A stretch of 64,000 bases of DNA, taken from positions 682,001-746,000 of the forward strand of contig NZ_CP024310.1 in assembly GCF_002944405.1 (NCBI RefSeq). The letters run 5' to 3'. The notes below the pieces were generated by a model. It had not been told where the DNA came from. It did not search any database and worked only from the letters and a program-made list of their open reading frames with translations. This stretch comes from Sinorhizobium fredii. Its GTDB lineage: Bacteria; Pseudomonadota; Alphaproteobacteria; Rhizobiales; Rhizobiaceae. Every line of letters begins with the position of its first letter. The first letter of the stretch is position 1. The position numbers were made by a program, and so were the translations under genes. Shown in pieces: positions 44,265 to 54,913 of this stretch.

Positions 44265-44356
44265 GGCATTCCGAGGGGAGCGCCGAGCGGCGCTGAGACG
44301 GCGGTGAGCCGGACCCTTGAACCTGATCCGGGTCATGCCGGCGTAGGAACGGAAAG
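44265..44356 (+). ncRNA. TPP riboswitch (THI element)
   Basis: The conserved core is present: GAGGGGAGCGCC near 44272, CTGAGACGGCGGTGAGCCG near 44292-44310 and ACCCTTGAACCTGATCCGGG near 44313-44332, then GTCATGCCGGCGTAGGAACGG closing the aptamer. It binds thiamine pyrophosphate and switches thiD off when thiamine is plentiful. Confidence 0.93.
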
Positions 44357-44390
44357 AGGCTACCCTCCGCCACGTCTTCGCCTTCACCTG

Positions 44391-44418
44391 GGTCTCCGTG
44401 ATTTTTCACCAGGAGATC
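44391..44418 (+). promoter_or_regulatory. Shine-Dalgarno-sequestering hairpin (riboswitch expression platform)
   Basis: TCTCC-GTGA (44393-44401), loop TTTT, TCAC-CA-GGAGA (44406-44416), with a further G-C and G-T pair outside. The right arm contains the AGGAGA ribosome site of thiD, six bases before the ATG. It suggests control of translation initiation. Confidence 0.6.
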
Positions 44419-44423
44419 GACCA

Positions 44424-45242
<819 letters not shown>

Positions 45243-45347
45243 GGCGGATTCATATTAGGCGGGATTGCCGCCACGCCCACCGGCAATTGCAGCAGCTATA
45301 GGCGAACCCATTCAGGGCCGCCTATAGCACCGCGCAGGAGTTCGCGG

Positions 45348-47711
45348 TCAGGCGGCCGTGTGCCGGCTCGTGACGCCTTCCTCGATATAGTACTTGCCGT
45401 AGCGGTGCCGATATTTCTCCGCACCGCCGAAGTCGCTGTATTTCTCGAGTTCGTCCATGTCGGTCTTGTTGAGGATCACGCCCAGGACCTTTGCATCGAT
45501 CTGCGGCTCGGAATTCAAGAGGTCCCGAACGAGCCTCGAGGGCGTGCGGCCCCATTCTACCACGAAGAGGACGCCGTCTGCGAGCGGCGTGAAGGCCTTC
45601 GCGTCGACCACGGGAGCAAGCGCGGCGAGATCGACCACGACGTAGTCGAAGGAATTGCGGGCATTCTCGATGAGCCCCGCCATCGCCTGGGAGGCGAGCA
45701 GTTCGTTGCTCTGATGCCTGCGATCCGACGCTCCGCCGCCGGCCGGCAGGATCGCAAGCTTTGTACGCTGATCCACCTTGATGCCGGCGGGCCAGGTCGC
45801 TTCTCCCGTCAGCGTCTCGACCAGCCCCGTGCGCGGAGCCGGCGTGATCATCTGGGTGAGACCGGGCTTGCGGATGTCGGCGTCGATCAACAGTGTCCGC
45901 TTGCCGCTCGAGGCCAGCAGCGCCGCGAAATTGGCCGCGACGATCGACTTGCCCTCGTCCGGAAGGGCCGAGACGATCGCGATGACGCGGCTCTCGTTTC
46001 CGGGCAGCATATGGTCGCAGGCGAGCTTGGCATTCCGGAATGTCTCCGCGAAGGCGGAGCGCGGCGCATCGAGCACGATCCGCGAAAGGCGTTGGAATGG
46101 CGTGGCGCCCTCCGAAGGGTCGTGCGGTTGTCGGTCCGATCCGAAACGGGCACGCACGAGCTGCGTCGTTTTCTTCGTCCGCGAGCCGATCAGCGGAACG
46201 TAGCCGAGCGATCGGTGGCCGAGCATGGAGCGCACCTCGCCTTCAAGCCGGAAGGTTCTTTCGCGGAATTCGAGGAATGCGGCATAGGCGCCGCCGAACA
46301 TCAGGCCGAGCACGGCCGAAAGCGCCAAGGTCATGGTCTTCTTCGGGCTCGACGGCGCCGTCGGGACGCCGGCTTCGGAAATGACGCGCGCCTTGGCGAT
46401 CGGGAAGGACTGTTGCTGCGTTGCCTGTTCGTAGCGGCCGAGATAGGATTCGTAGAGCGTCTTCAGCGCCGCGGCCTTCTGCTCGAGGACGCGCAACTGC
46501 ACCAGCGACTTGCTGGCGTCGGAATTCTTGCCGGCGATCCCCTCGATGCTCTTGCGCAGCGAGGCCTCGCGCGAGCGGGCGACTTCGAACTCGTTCTTGT
46601 AGCTTGCCGTCAGCTGCTGCAGTTCCTGATAGATCTGCCGGCCGATGTCCTCCTTCTCGGCCCGAAGCGAAACCGCCTGCGGATGGTCCTCGCCGAAATT
46701 CTGCGCCACCTCCTGCTCCCGCTTGCCGATGCCGAGATAGCGGGTGCGCAGGTCCCGGATCACCGAATTGTCACCCTCCTTGGGGGAGATGGTGGCATTG
46801 TTGACGGCGGCCTCCGGCCCCTGGTCGATGATCGACTTGAACTGTTCGTAGCGCGCCGAGGCACTGGCCGTATCCGCCTGCGCGACGATCAGCTGACTGT
46901 TGAGATCGGCGAGCTGCTGTTCGGACATCAGTTCGCCGCGCGCCGCGGTCAGGCCGTTCTCGCTGCGGAACTGCTCGACCTCGAGGGCGGCCGCCTGCGA
47001 GCGCTGCCGCAGATCGTCAAGCCGCTCCTGCAGCCAGACCGAAGCCCGTTCCGTCGCTTCGAAATTGGCGTTCAGCTGGTCGGTCAGATAGGCTTCAGCA
47101 TAGGTCCTGACGACACCGGCGGCAAGCTGCTGATCGCTCGATCGGAAGGAAAGCGCAATCACCGAACTGCGGCCGACGCGTTCGACATATAGCGACTGCT
47201 GCAAGATTGCCGAGGCTTTCAGCCGGCGGCCATTGCGCGCCGCTTCCTCCGAAACGCCCGGCCCGCCCGAGAACAGGCCGGTCGCCGTCTTCAGCCAGTC
47301 CTTGACGACGGCGGCAGGCGAACGGGGCGGATTGACGATGGTATTGTTCTCCGAAAGGTTGAGCTTGTCGACCACCCGCAGCGCCAGCTCCCCGGACTTC
47401 AGGATCTCGACCGCGCTGGCGATCTGCGTGTCGAGCATCTGGCTGTTGGTCGGCACCGGTTCTTCCTCGGCATATTTCGACAGGTTGTCGTCGAGGAGGA
47501 TCTGCGTCAGCGAGGTGTAATAGGGGGTCGCGAACAGCAGATAGGCGGCCCCGAGCAGGATGAAGAGCACCACGAACGCTGCAACGAGCCTTGCCCGGCG
47601 GACTACGACGGCCAGCAGACGGTCGAGATCGATAAAGCCGTCCGATTGTTCCTCGTGGGGCACGATGCTCAAGGGTACACTTCTCTGTTTCATGGGGGCC
47701 GTTCTGTTCAT
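45348..47711 (-). CDS. exoP: Exopolysaccharide polymerisation/transport protein ExoP (Wzz domain plus BY-kinase)
   Basis: 787 residues from ATG 47709-47711 with GGAG five bases upstream; S. meliloti ExoP has 786. The N-terminal Wzz chain-length domain is framed by membrane helices (about 45-65 and about 495-515) around a long periplasmic coiled coil. The C-terminal cytoplasmic bacterial tyrosine kinase domain has Walker A in 'SALPDEGKSIVAANFAALLA', Walker A' 'LLIDADIRKPG', and a tyrosine cluster near the end ('YRHRYGKYYIEEG'). It sets the ratio of high to low molecular weight polymer with ExoQ and ExoF. Last gene of the K-L-A-M-O-N-P direction, convergent with thiD. Confidence 0.96.
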   Translation of the reverse strand: MNRTAPMKQRSVPLSIVPHEEQSDGFIDLDRLLAVVVRRARLVAAFVVLFILLGAAYLLFATPYYTSLTQILLDDNLSKYAEEEPVPTNSQMLDTQIASAVEILKSGELALRVVDKLNLSENNTIVNPPRSPAAVVKDWLKTATGLFSGGPGVSEEAARNGRRLKASAILQQSLYVERVGRSSVIALSFRSSDQQLAAGVVRTYAEAYLTDQLNANFEATERASVWLQERLDDLRQRSQAAALEVEQFRSENGLTAARGELMSEQQLADLNSQLIVAQADTASASARYEQFKSIIDQGPEAAVNNATISPKEGDNSVIRDLRTRYLGIGKREQEVAQNFGEDHPQAVSLRAEKEDIGRQIYQELQQLTASYKNEFEVARSREASLRKSIEGIAGKNSDASKSLVQLRVLEQKAAALKTLYESYLGRYEQATQQQSFPIAKARVISEAGVPTAPSSPKKTMTLALSAVLGLMFGGAYAAFLEFRERTFRLEGEVRSMLGHRSLGYVPLIGSRTKKTTQLVRARFGSDRQPHDPSEGATPFQRLSRIVLDAPRSAFAETFRNAKLACDHMLPGNESRVIAIVSALPDEGKSIVAANFAALLASSGKRTLLIDADIRKPGLTQMITPAPRTGLVETLTGEATWPAGIKVDQRTKLAILPAGGGASDRRHQSNELLASQAMAGLIENARNSFDYVVVDLAALAPVVDAKAFTPLADGVLFVVEWGRTPSRLVRDLLNSEPQIDAKVLGVILNKTDMDELEKYSDFGGAEKYRHRYGKYYIEEGVTSRHTAA

Positions 47712-47739
47712 CTTTTTCTCCGGTCCTCCTGCCTGCTTC

Positions 47740-47800
47740 CTTAAAAACATGCAGTATTTCAAAGCGCTGCAGCGATTTCTCCCGCGTCCTGCAGGACACG
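47740..47800. repeat. short Sinorhizobium-type palindromic repeat between exoN and exoP
   Basis: CTTAAAAACATGCAGTATTTCAAAGCGCTGCAG near 47740-47773 plus CGTCCTGCAGGAC. Similar CATG-containing repeats occur at about 39004 in this window. It shows that exoP has its own leader region rather than overlapping exoN. Confidence 0.45.
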
Positions 47801-47810
47801 CGACGCTCTG

Positions 47811-47840
47811 CTCCCGGCGGCCTCGCGCGGCCGCCGGGAG
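47811..47840 (-). terminator. strong hairpin after exoN
   Basis: CTCCCGGCGGCC (47811-47822) and GGCCGCCGGGAG (47829-47840) form a perfect 12-bp GC stem, starting 7 bases after the exoN stop on the minus strand. There is no T run; it may attenuate read-through into exoP or protect the mRNA. Confidence 0.5.
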
Positions 47841-47847
47841 CTTGGGC

Positions 47848-48753
47848 TTATGCCGCGCGGATGCGGCTTTCGTGAGACAGGACGATCTCGCGGACGGATT
47901 CGAACACGACGTCGCCGATGTCGGCGCGGGCAAGCGCGAAGGCGACATTGGCTTCGATGAAGCCCTGCTTCGAACCGCAGTCGAAGGTCCGGCCCTCATA
48001 GGGATGGGCATGGAAGGACTGGTCTGCCGAAAGCTTCAGCATGCCGTCGGTCAGCTGGATCTCGTTGCCGGCCCCGCGTGACTGGTGCGCGAGAATGGAG
48101 AAGATCTCCGGCTGCAGGATATAGCGGCCGTTCAGATAGTAGTTGGACGGCGCCCGCCCCGCCGGCGGCTTTTCGATCATCTCGGTGACCGAGAAACCGT
48201 GGCGCACCGTATCGCCCTTGCCGACGATGCCGTATTTCGAGGCCTCTTCGGGGGCGCATTGCTCGACGGCGACGACATTGCCGCCGACCTCGCGGTAGAG
48301 ATCCATGAGGCCTGCCATGCAGCCGCGTGCGCCGAAGGAGACCATGTCCGGCAACAGCAGTGCGAACGGCTCGTCACCGATCAGGTCGCGTGCGCACCAG
48401 ACGGCGTGGCCGAGGCCGAGCGGCGCCTGCTGGCGCGTGAAGCTGACGGAGCCGGCCTTCGGCAGCATAGCTTCGAGCTCGGAGATCTGCGCATTCTTGC
48501 CGGAGCGCGTCAGCGACGAGATGAGTTCCGGCGTGTCGTCGAAATGATCCTCGATCACCTGCTTGTTGCGGCTGGTGACGAAGACGATGTGCTCGATGCC
48601 GGCCTGGCGCGCCTCGTCGACGGCGTACTGGACGACCGGGCGGTCGACGATCGTCAACATTTCCTTCGGCACGGCCTTTGTCGCGGGAAGGAACCTCGTT
48701 CCGTTCCCGGCAACGGGGATCACTGCTTTCCTGACGGTCCTGATGCGGTCCAT
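47848..48753 (-). CDS. exoN: UTP-glucose-1-phosphate uridylyltransferase
   Basis: 301 residues from ATG 48751-48753 ([20 protein letters not shown]); a longer frame starts at 48783 but AAAGGATAACAAA precedes this ATG. The nucleotide-binding motif '[19 protein letters not shown]' and '[20 protein letters not shown]' are GalU signatures. It makes UDP-glucose for succinoglycan-type EPS. Only 4 bp separate it from exoO. Confidence 0.95.
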   Translation of the reverse strand: MDRIRTVRKAVIPVAGNGTRFLPATKAVPKEMLTIVDRPVVQYAVDEARQAGIEHIVFVTSRNKQVIEDHFDDTPELISSLTRSGKNAQISELEAMLPKAGSVSFTRQQAPLGLGHAVWCARDLIGDEPFALLLPDMVSFGARGCMAGLMDLYREVGGNVVAVEQCAPEEASKYGIVGKGDTVRHGFSVTEMIEKPPAGRAPSNYYLNGRYILQPEIFSILAHQSRGAGNEIQLTDGMLKLSADQSFHAHPYEGRTFDCGSKQGFIEANVAFALARADIGDVVFESVREIVLSHESRIRAA

Positions 48754-48757
48754 TTTG

Positions 48758-49804
48758 TTATCCTTTGCTTGTGTGAGGATCATTGCCCAGCGGGGATCGT
48801 TCAGCCGCCACCGTGATCGGGGCGGGTTGCGGCGCCCGCGCCGCCAGGCGGCGCCATCGCGCGGCGATCGGCATCCGGAGATGCCGAAGCGCTATCGGGT
48901 CGGCGAGCGCGGTCTTCAGCGCGCCAGCCAACGATCTCGATTTCAGTTGCTCGACCAGGAGAAGAAACGAGCGCGCCTGGCGGAAGCCGCGCGCACGTTT
49001 GCGCTGCATCCTTCGCGACAGCGGGTCGAGCGCATACCGCTGCAGGAATGCCTCGTCGGCCGCCATCATCGCATCGATGTGCTCGAGTTTCAGCACGCGC
49101 GAGATCGAGCCCTCGCGGATATGATAGGTGTAGCCGGCCGAGGGCTCGACCGCGCAGCGGCCGCCGCAGGCCAGTGCGGATGCGAGCAGGATGTAATCCT
49201 CGCCAATCCTGAGCGACTCGTTGAAAAAGAGACCATGTTGGGCGAGGAAGCGGCGCTCGAACACCGGTTTCATATAGCCGTAATTGTGCTCGGAGCGGAA
49301 AATCACGTTCGACTCGATGAAGGCCGGCAGGGTGAGTTCGGGGAGGGCCTCGAGCTCGGCGTCCTCGAACATCCGGACATTGCTTCCGTCGAGCGACAGC
49401 ACGTCGAGATTGTCGACGACCAACTGCGCGCCTGTCGCTTCGGCGCGCGCAATCATCCGCGCCAGTCTTGCCGGGCGTACCGTGTCGTCCGAATCGAGAA
49501 CGGCGATCCAGCGGCCGCGCGCCGCCGCGAAGCCGGCATTGCGGGCCCCGCCCGGGCCGCGATTTTGCTCAAGCGAAACGAGCCGGACCCTCGGGTCGTC
49601 GATCGCGGTGACAAGAGCAACTGTGTCATCCGAGGAGCAATCGTCGACGACGATCGCTTCGACCGCGACGCCTTCCTGAGCGAGGGCGCTACCAACCGCA
49701 CGGGTGATCGTGTCGGCGGCATTATAGGCGGCGATGACAAAGGTGACGTCCGGCGTGGATTCGTTCACGGTTGTGTGCATGGGAGGGTTGACGGGCGCGG
49801 TCAT
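48758..49804 (-). CDS. exoO: Succinoglycan glycosyltransferase ExoO (GT2)
   Basis: 348 residues from ATG 49802-49804, which overlaps the exoM stop by four bases. GT-A fold: '[20 protein letters not shown]', '[15 protein letters not shown]' and DxD-type '[20 protein letters not shown]'. In S. meliloti ExoO adds a beta-1,6 glucose of the side chain. It shares sequence with ExoU encoded at 55837. Confidence 0.93.
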   Translation of the reverse strand: MTAPVNPPMHTTVNESTPDVTFVIAAYNAADTITRAVGSALAQEGVAVEAIVVDDCSSDDTVALVTAIDDPRVRLVSLEQNRGPGGARNAGFAAARGRWIAVLDSDDTVRPARLARMIARAEATGAQLVVDNLDVLSLDGSNVRMFEDAELEALPELTLPAFIESNVIFRSEHNYGYMKPVFERRFLAQHGLFFNESLRIGEDYILLASALACGGRCAVEPSAGYTYHIREGSISRVLKLEHIDAMMAADEAFLQRYALDPLSRRMQRKRARGFRQARSFLLLVEQLKSRSLAGALKTALADPIALRHLRMPIAARWRRLAARAPQPAPITVAAERSPLGNDPHTSKG

Positions 49805-50727
49805 CGGGAGGTCACCTCGGCGGCTCCATACTGCTCGAGCTCCTTGTGACCGAGGAGGCCGCTGATCACGCCGGCATGCAGCACGGCGCGCAGCGCATAG
49901 CGATTTCGCCGGACGGCTAACGGCAGAAAGAGAACCGCGGCGCATCCGCAAAAGGCGGCCTTGGAGGCGGCGAGCGCAAGGTTCAGCGGCTGGCCCGCAC
50001 CGCGCGCCTTTTCCGTCAGCAGCCGTCCGTGGGTTTGGCCGGAGCGGAAGCGCCGTTTGGCGAGCCAAGCAAACGAGGCCCGGCCTTCCGGCACCGGCTC
50101 ATGCACCCAGGCCTCCTGAGCAAAGGCGATCGTTCCTCCTGCCTGGTGCATGCCAGTGAAGAAATCCGTGTCCTCGCCTCCGCTGCGGCCGAGCGCGAGC
50201 TTGAAGCGGCGGCCATGGAGCGACGGGGCCCTGATCCGGAGCAGCGCATTGCAGGTATAGCCCGTGCGGATTTCGCCCTTCACCCACACCGGCAAAGTGG
50301 AGTGGAAGTCGCCCTTGCGCATCCAGGCGGGCGCCGACGGGGCGTAGTGGGCCCGGACCGGGCCGAGGACAGCGTCCGCGCCGCTCGCCTGCGCCTCTTC
50401 CAGCAGGCTGACCAGCCAGTCGCTCGAGGCGGTCTCGTCATCGTCGATGAAGGCGAGCAGGTCGCCGGTGCTGTTGTCGAGGCAGGCGTTGCGGGCGATC
50501 GAGATGTTCGATGCCGGGCAATGGAGATAGGTGACCTCGAACGGCATTTCCGGCCGCAGTCTCTCAACGAGCGCCCGGGCGCTCGGCGTGGAATCATTGT
50601 CGGCGACGATGACGCGAAGCGTCGCCCTCGCGGGCAGCGTCACCGCCGCAAGCGACCGAAGCGTCGCGGCGAGTTCGGGCCGACGGAACGTGCAGACGCC
50701 GATGTCGATATGAAGGGCCGCGCTCAT
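49801..50727 (-). CDS. exoM: Succinoglycan glycosyltransferase ExoM (GT2)
   Basis: 308 residues from ATG 50725-50727 (MSAALHIDIGVCTFRRPELA), overlapping the exoA stop. GT2 motifs 'IDIGVCTFRRPELAATLRSL' and 'DLLAFIDDDETASSDWLVSL' with the DDD metal site. It contains a C-terminal hydrophobic stretch ('LALAASKAAFCGCAAVLFLP') for membrane association. Adds the fourth sugar (beta-1,4 glucose) in S. meliloti. Confidence 0.94.
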   Translation of the reverse strand: MSAALHIDIGVCTFRRPELAATLRSLAAVTLPARATLRVIVADNDSTPSARALVERLRPEMPFEVTYLHCPASNISIARNACLDNSTGDLLAFIDDDETASSDWLVSLLEEAQASGADAVLGPVRAHYAPSAPAWMRKGDFHSTLPVWVKGEIRTGYTCNALLRIRAPSLHGRRFKLALGRSGGEDTDFFTGMHQAGGTIAFAQEAWVHEPVPEGRASFAWLAKRRFRSGQTHGRLLTEKARGAGQPLNLALAASKAAFCGCAAVLFLPLAVRRNRYALRAVLHAGVISGLLGHKELEQYGAAEVTSR

Positions 50728-51719
50728 TGCTCCACCCGACGCCGGAAATCGAGGAGTTCGCGCCAGAAGCCGGCGGACCAGGCGAGATGCATGACCATGG
50801 CCGAGAGCGCCGCCAGCGGCCCGTAGGGGTTGCGCTGGCCGACCGCCATCCAGACGCCATAGCCGAGGCACGCCGCTGCCCAGACGCCGAAGGGGATGAT
50901 CGCCGCCCAGTTGATGATGGCAAGAAGTGCGCCGAAGGCGACGGGCGCGACGCCAAGTGGCAGCATCTGCCGGAGCCCGGGCATCGCGCGGTGCTTGAGG
51001 ATGTTCTTGGCGCGGCCGCGGCCATAGCCGAAATACTGCTTGAACAGCGGCACGATCCGATTGCGCGGATAGTAGACCATGCTGGTCCTGTCGGTCATCC
51101 AGATGCGATAGCCGGCTTTGCCCAAGCGAAAATCCAGTTCGGCATCTTCATTGTGGCTGAAGGTCTCGTCATAGCCACCGACATCGGTGAAGGCGGCAAT
51201 GCGCATCAGGGCGTGATGGCCGTGCTCGGCCCAATGGCCGGCCGCACCGGTCCGGTGCTTGGAGCCGCCATTGCCGAGCTTGGAGTTCTGGGCATAGGCC
51301 GTCGCCTTCTGGAAGGTGCCGAAACCCTCGGTCTGCATGGCGACGACGACAGAGTCGGCTTCGGTTGCGAGCGCTTCCTCGACGAGTCGCTCGCAATAAT
51401 CGTCCGGGTAACTCGCATGCGCGTCGATGCGGATCAGGTAGTCGAAGCCCGAACCGAGTTCGGCGACGGCGCGGTTGACGGCAGCGCTTTGGATTCGCTT
51501 CGGATTGTCGAGGAAGAGGACGCGCGGGTCCTCTTCGGAGAGGCGGCGAGCGATCTCGCGCGTGCCGTCGTCACTGCCGCCGTCGGCAATGACGATCTTC
51601 GCGTTGAGGACGCCAAGCGACGGACGCAGCTTCGCGACAAGCGCTTCGATATGCAGCGCCTCATTGAGGCAGGGGATGACGATGAGGGTAGACGTCGACG
51701 CCGGGCTCTCCGCGGTCAT
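50724..51719 (-). CDS. exoA: Succinoglycan glycosyltransferase ExoA (GT2)
   Basis: 331 residues from ATG 51717-51719. 'TLIVIPCLNEALHIEALVAK', 'IVIADGGSDDGTREIARRLS' and 'YLIRIDAHASYPDDYCERLV' are the donor-binding and DxD-like motifs. Two C-terminal membrane helices ('GVAPVAFGALLAIINWAAII'). In S. meliloti it adds the first beta-1,3 glucose to the lipid-linked galactose. Overlaps exoL and exoM by ATGA. Confidence 0.94.
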   Translation of the reverse strand: MTAESPASTSTLIVIPCLNEALHIEALVAKLRPSLGVLNAKIVIADGGSDDGTREIARRLSEEDPRVLFLDNPKRIQSAAVNRAVAELGSGFDYLIRIDAHASYPDDYCERLVEEALATEADSVVVAMQTEGFGTFQKATAYAQNSKLGNGGSKHRTGAAGHWAEHGHHALMRIAAFTDVGGYDETFSHNEDAELDFRLGKAGYRIWMTDRTSMVYYPRNRIVPLFKQYFGYGRGRAKNILKHRAMPGLRQMLPLGVAPVAFGALLAIINWAAIIPFGVWAAACLGYGVWMAVGQRNPYGPLAALSAMVMHLAWSAGFWRELLDFRRRVEQ

Positions 51720-52927
51720 AGCAATCCACTTTCGTTGTGACGGGCTTCCGCAAGGGCAGCGGCCGGAATGATCGTTTGCGTTGCGTCGTGGGTGAGCGTT
51801 GCCAGCCGCCGCACGAGCGTCTCGCAATCCGCGCGGTCGAACACCCAGGTGGCGGGATGACACCGGCCGATCCGGTCGGCGGCTTCGGAAAACTTGTCCG
51901 CCGTCATCGAGCCCAGGAGCGCGGCGAGGGCGTCGGCATCGGCTTCTTCAATGACGAGACCGATCCCGCGCACGGCGAGAAAGCGGGCCGTCTCCGTACC
52001 CTTCATCGCAATCGGAACGCGGGTGTGGCGGCATCCTTCATAGAGCCGGTTGGGCAGTAGCCAGTTGGAGTTCTGGCCCTCCTCGAAGAAATCGATCGCC
52101 CAGGTGAAGTGGACGGCGCCGTAGATCTCGGCGAGGTCCTCGGGGTTTCGATAGGGGCCGTCGAACCGCATGAACGGCTCGTTCTGCACGAAGCCGTCAA
52201 AATCCCTGAATTCCGAATAGGCGGGCCTGCCGCGCAGAACGACTTCGAAGCGGCCTTCCATCCTGCGGGAAAAATCGGCGAGGAGGTGGAGCGACTTGCG
52301 GCAGCGAAGCGCTCCGAACCAGCCGATCCTCCAGGGCGCACCGGGTTGGGGATATTGGGCTGGGACGCCCGCCGGCAGCGTGCTCCCATCGATTTCAAGC
52401 ACCTTGTTCTCGAGCAGCATCGGCGGCGCCTCGAGGCCCGAAAGGGGGCGGAAGTAGTGCTCGATGAAGGCCGGCGAACTGGTGATCAGCGAGCGGGCGT
52501 CTCGGCCGAGCCGGGCCTCGGCGGCGCGGAGCGCCCGCCCCACCATGTCCCTGCGCAGCATCAGCCGGTGAATGTCGAGGCACTCATAGACAATCGGAAC
52601 GTCGCCGCCGAAGAGCGTCACGGCGCGTTTGGCGACGGCGAGCATTTCGAGATTGCGGGCGATGATGAGGTCGGGCTTGCGAAGATGGCCGAGCCTGCCC
52701 TTCAGCGACAGGCAGGCGGCGGCGACGGCGCCGAGCCGCTGGGCGAAGCGCCCGTCCGCCGTCGTTCCGAGTTCGATCGGCTCGACGCCGCTCACGGTTG
52801 CAAGCGGGTTGCCGCCGCGGCGGAAGCCCGCCAGCGTGACATGGGCACCGCCGGCGACCAGTGTCAGCGTTCTTCGCCGCACCGCGGGGTCGGCAAGATC
52901 CTGTGCCAAATAGAGTATCTGCAGCAT
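51716..52927 (-). CDS. exoL: Succinoglycan glycosyltransferase ExoL (GT-B)
   Basis: 403 residues from ATG 52925-52927 (MLQILYLAQDLADPAVRRRT). A GT-B fold is suggested by the N-terminal 'LVAGGAHVTLAGFRR' and the C-terminal 'NWLLPNRLYEGCRHTRVPIA' donor-site region. In S. meliloti ExoL adds the third sugar. The stop overlaps exoA; about 110 bp separate it from exoK. Confidence 0.94.
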   Translation of the reverse strand: MLQILYLAQDLADPAVRRRTLTLVAGGAHVTLAGFRRGGNPLATVSGVEPIELGTTADGRFAQRLGAVAAACLSLKGRLGHLRKPDLIIARNLEMLAVAKRAVTLFGGDVPIVYECLDIHRLMLRRDMVGRALRAAEARLGRDARSLITSSPAFIEHYFRPLSGLEAPPMLLENKVLEIDGSTLPAGVPAQYPQPGAPWRIGWFGALRCRKSLHLLADFSRRMEGRFEVVLRGRPAYSEFRDFDGFVQNEPFMRFDGPYRNPEDLAEIYGAVHFTWAIDFFEEGQNSNWLLPNRLYEGCRHTRVPIAMKGTETARFLAVRGIGLVIEEADADALAALLGSMTADKFSEAADRIGRCHPATWVFDRADCETLVRRLATLTHDATQTIIPAAALAEARHNESGLL

Positions 52928-53036
52928 GAAAACATCCGTTTCCCTGCTCAGCCCGGGCCGAGCTTAGTTCAGTTTTTTGTGCACCGCAACAAGTTGTTGC
53001 AATTGCTCATAAAATGGTCAGTTGCTCAGATTGCGG

Positions 53037-53831
53037 TCAGTCCAGTCGGCAGGCGACCGACTCGGGGAATTGGCACTTGTCGCCGGGGGCCGTGAAGGCG
53101 ACCCGATCGACCTGGAGCTTTGTCGGCTCCTTGTAGGAGAAGGTGCCCATCCAATCGCTGAGCGTGTCCGTTCCCCACAGGCTGAAGAAAATCTTCTGGG
53201 CGTTCGCCGGGATTTTGGCGGGATCGGTGACTTCATGAACGAGCTCGCCGTTGATGTAGTAGCGCAGCCGGTCCTTCTCCCAGACGAAGGCATAGTCGTT
53301 GAAGCCCTGGTTAGCGCCGCCCGGCACATCGGCCAGAAATTCGTTGCCACCTTTGGCCGCCACATATTGGTTGATCTGCACCTTCGCGGTGTTCTTGCCG
53401 AGCACCTCGAAATCGATCTCGTCATGCGGCTTCTTGTCGGTCGGGCCGATATAGGTGAAGAAGGCCGAATTCAGCCCGGAACCGTCCGCCGCCTTGATCC
53501 TTGCCTCGTAGGTGCCGTAGCCGAAGCGCTTGCGCGTCTGGATCTCGCCGCAGGCGAAATTACGCTTGCCTTCCTTGCGTTCTTCGAAACCCAGTTCGAG
53601 AACTCCATTGACGATCTTCACCTGCTTCTTGGACCAGGTGCAGTTCTGGTGCGCGCCGTTGTCCCAGCCATCCGAGACGTACCAGACCTTTTTGTCCAGC
53701 TTGTCGAAGTCATCGATGAACGACGTGCCTTTGGCTCCGTCCTGCGCTGTGGCACTGCTCATATTGCAGGCGAGCGGAAGTGCGGTGATAAGGGCGAGGC
53801 ACAACAGGCGCCCGTAGCGATCGGATTTCAT
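53037..53831 (-). CDS. exoK: Endo-beta-1,3-1,4-glycanase ExoK (GH16)
   Basis: 264 residues from ATG 53829-53831. Signal peptide (MKSDRYGRLLCLALITALPL). GH16 catalytic motif 'HDEIDFEVLGKNT' at about 137-149 with nucleophile Glu and acid/base Glu; 'NCTWSKKQVKIVNGVLELGF' and 'NQGFNDYAFVWEKDRLRYYI' are typical lichenase-like strands. It is secreted and cuts nascent EPS to low molecular weight forms. Confidence 0.94.
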   Translation of the reverse strand: MKSDRYGRLLCLALITALPLACNMSSATAQDGAKGTSFIDDFDKLDKKVWYVSDGWDNGAHQNCTWSKKQVKIVNGVLELGFEERKEGKRNFACGEIQTRKRFGYGTYEARIKAADGSGLNSAFFTYIGPTDKKPHDEIDFEVLGKNTAKVQINQYVAAKGGNEFLADVPGGANQGFNDYAFVWEKDRLRYYINGELVHEVTDPAKIPANAQKIFFSLWGTDTLSDWMGTFSYKEPTKLQVDRVAFTAPGDKCQFPESVACRLD

Positions 53832-54617
53832 TGTCTTGCTGCCTTTGCTGCGGAGTCGCGTGGGGGCATGGGAGCCCGGGCGAGGCTCGACTGAGGGTTG
53901 TGGGAAGGCGCGCAAGCGCAGCACCCCGGAGCAGCGCAACGCGCGCGAGGTCAATCTGCGTCGAGACATAAGCGCCCATACTCACGATATCGGTCACTCC
54001 TATCGGGCGGCGCCTCGTGGCGCCCGTTTTAACGAAGCAGACTTAAGCTCACGGCGAACAAACTAGGGCATTTGCAAAGAGAAAATATGGCAGTGCAGCA
54101 GAAAATCGAACGAGGCTATGCTGCAGCGCATCCAAGCGGCGAAGTTTTCGCGAGCGGGTCGACATCGGCTCAAGAGGGCCATCCGGGTTAAATCCCTGTT
54201 TCCCCGCATGTTGAGAAAACTGTGCCCTGCAAAATTTGGGGGCAATCGCGAGTTGTGCGGTGCGGCTGTGAATTTTGCACGAGAGACGTAATTTTTTTGG
54301 CTCCATCCCGCGCTTGGGGAAATTGCCGAGTGGAAATGCGGCAAGGATGAGGCGGGATTTACCCCCGGGGGTTGCTGCGGCGCCGGGCTAACCGATTCGC
54401 ATCTCGATCGGTTGAGCCGGAGGCCGGCGCCGTTCCGCCTGCGGCCTGCAATGTCAGACGACCCCTAAAATGTTACTGGAAAATTGCGGCCCCCCAGACA
54501 ATAGTGTGTCCATACTTTAGTGCTTTCAGTACCAAAGCAAGCCCGCCGCGCAATCGGCGGGTTTTTCGCGATGAGGGGAGCCGCTCTCGATTACATGCAG
54601 CAATTGAGGCGAACGGA
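53832..54617. other. gene-free region between exoK and a small membrane protein gene
   Basis: 786 bp where exoH is found in S. meliloti. I see no exoH sequence, only short unsupported frames, a CCCCCGGGGG palindrome at 54362-54371 and a plus-strand terminator at 54542-54566. Part of it is the exoK promoter. Confidence 0.6.
54542..54566 (+). terminator. intrinsic terminator, plus strand
   Basis: CCCGCCG (54542-54548), loop CGCAAT, CGGCGGG (54555-54561), then TTTTT. No plus-strand gene ends here, so it marks a transcript of unknown kind. Confidence 0.65.
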
Positions 54618-54875
54618 CTAATCGTCCCTGGGCTTGGCCGAGATGGTATCGCGCTCGTTCCCCCGGAGCGGCCTCTTCATTTCGTCAAGTTCGGCCTGAC
54701 GCTCGGCCGCGACGATCGGCTCATTCGATTTCAGCGAAGGCTTCAGGATCGCCACCACCGGGCCGACGGGGCCCAGTACGCAGCCGATTATCAACCAAAG
54801 AAGACTATGTCCGCCCCTGACCGCAGCGACGACCGCGGTCGCGATGGCGCAGAATATCCAAAACTCGACGATCAT
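54618..54875 (-). CDS. Small membrane protein of unknown function
   Basis: 85 residues from ATG 54873-54875 (MIVEFWIFCAIATAVVAAVR). Two membrane helices at about 3-20 and 25-45 ('LLWLIIGCVLGPVGPVVAIL') and a charged C-terminal tail. Such proteins are frequent in alphaproteobacteria but have no assigned role. It lies 38 bp after exoI on the same strand, so it may share its transcript; it is not part of the classical S. meliloti exo set. Confidence 0.6.
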   Translation of the reverse strand: MIVEFWIFCAIATAVVAAVRGGHSLLWLIIGCVLGPVGPVVAILKPSLKSNEPIVAAERQAELDEMKRPLRGNERDTISAKPRDD

Positions 54876-54913
54876 CGACTCTCACTTGACACCTGCCGAG
54901 GAAACCCCTCGGC

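Noticed and set aside
45360..47192. 610-codon plus-strand open frame opposite exoP
   Set aside because: Antisense shadow of a well-supported gene; no family features.
48563..49849. 428-codon plus-strand open frame opposite exoO/exoN
   Set aside because: Antisense shadow; the minus-strand genes are linked by start/stop overlaps and have clear glycosyltransferase motifs.
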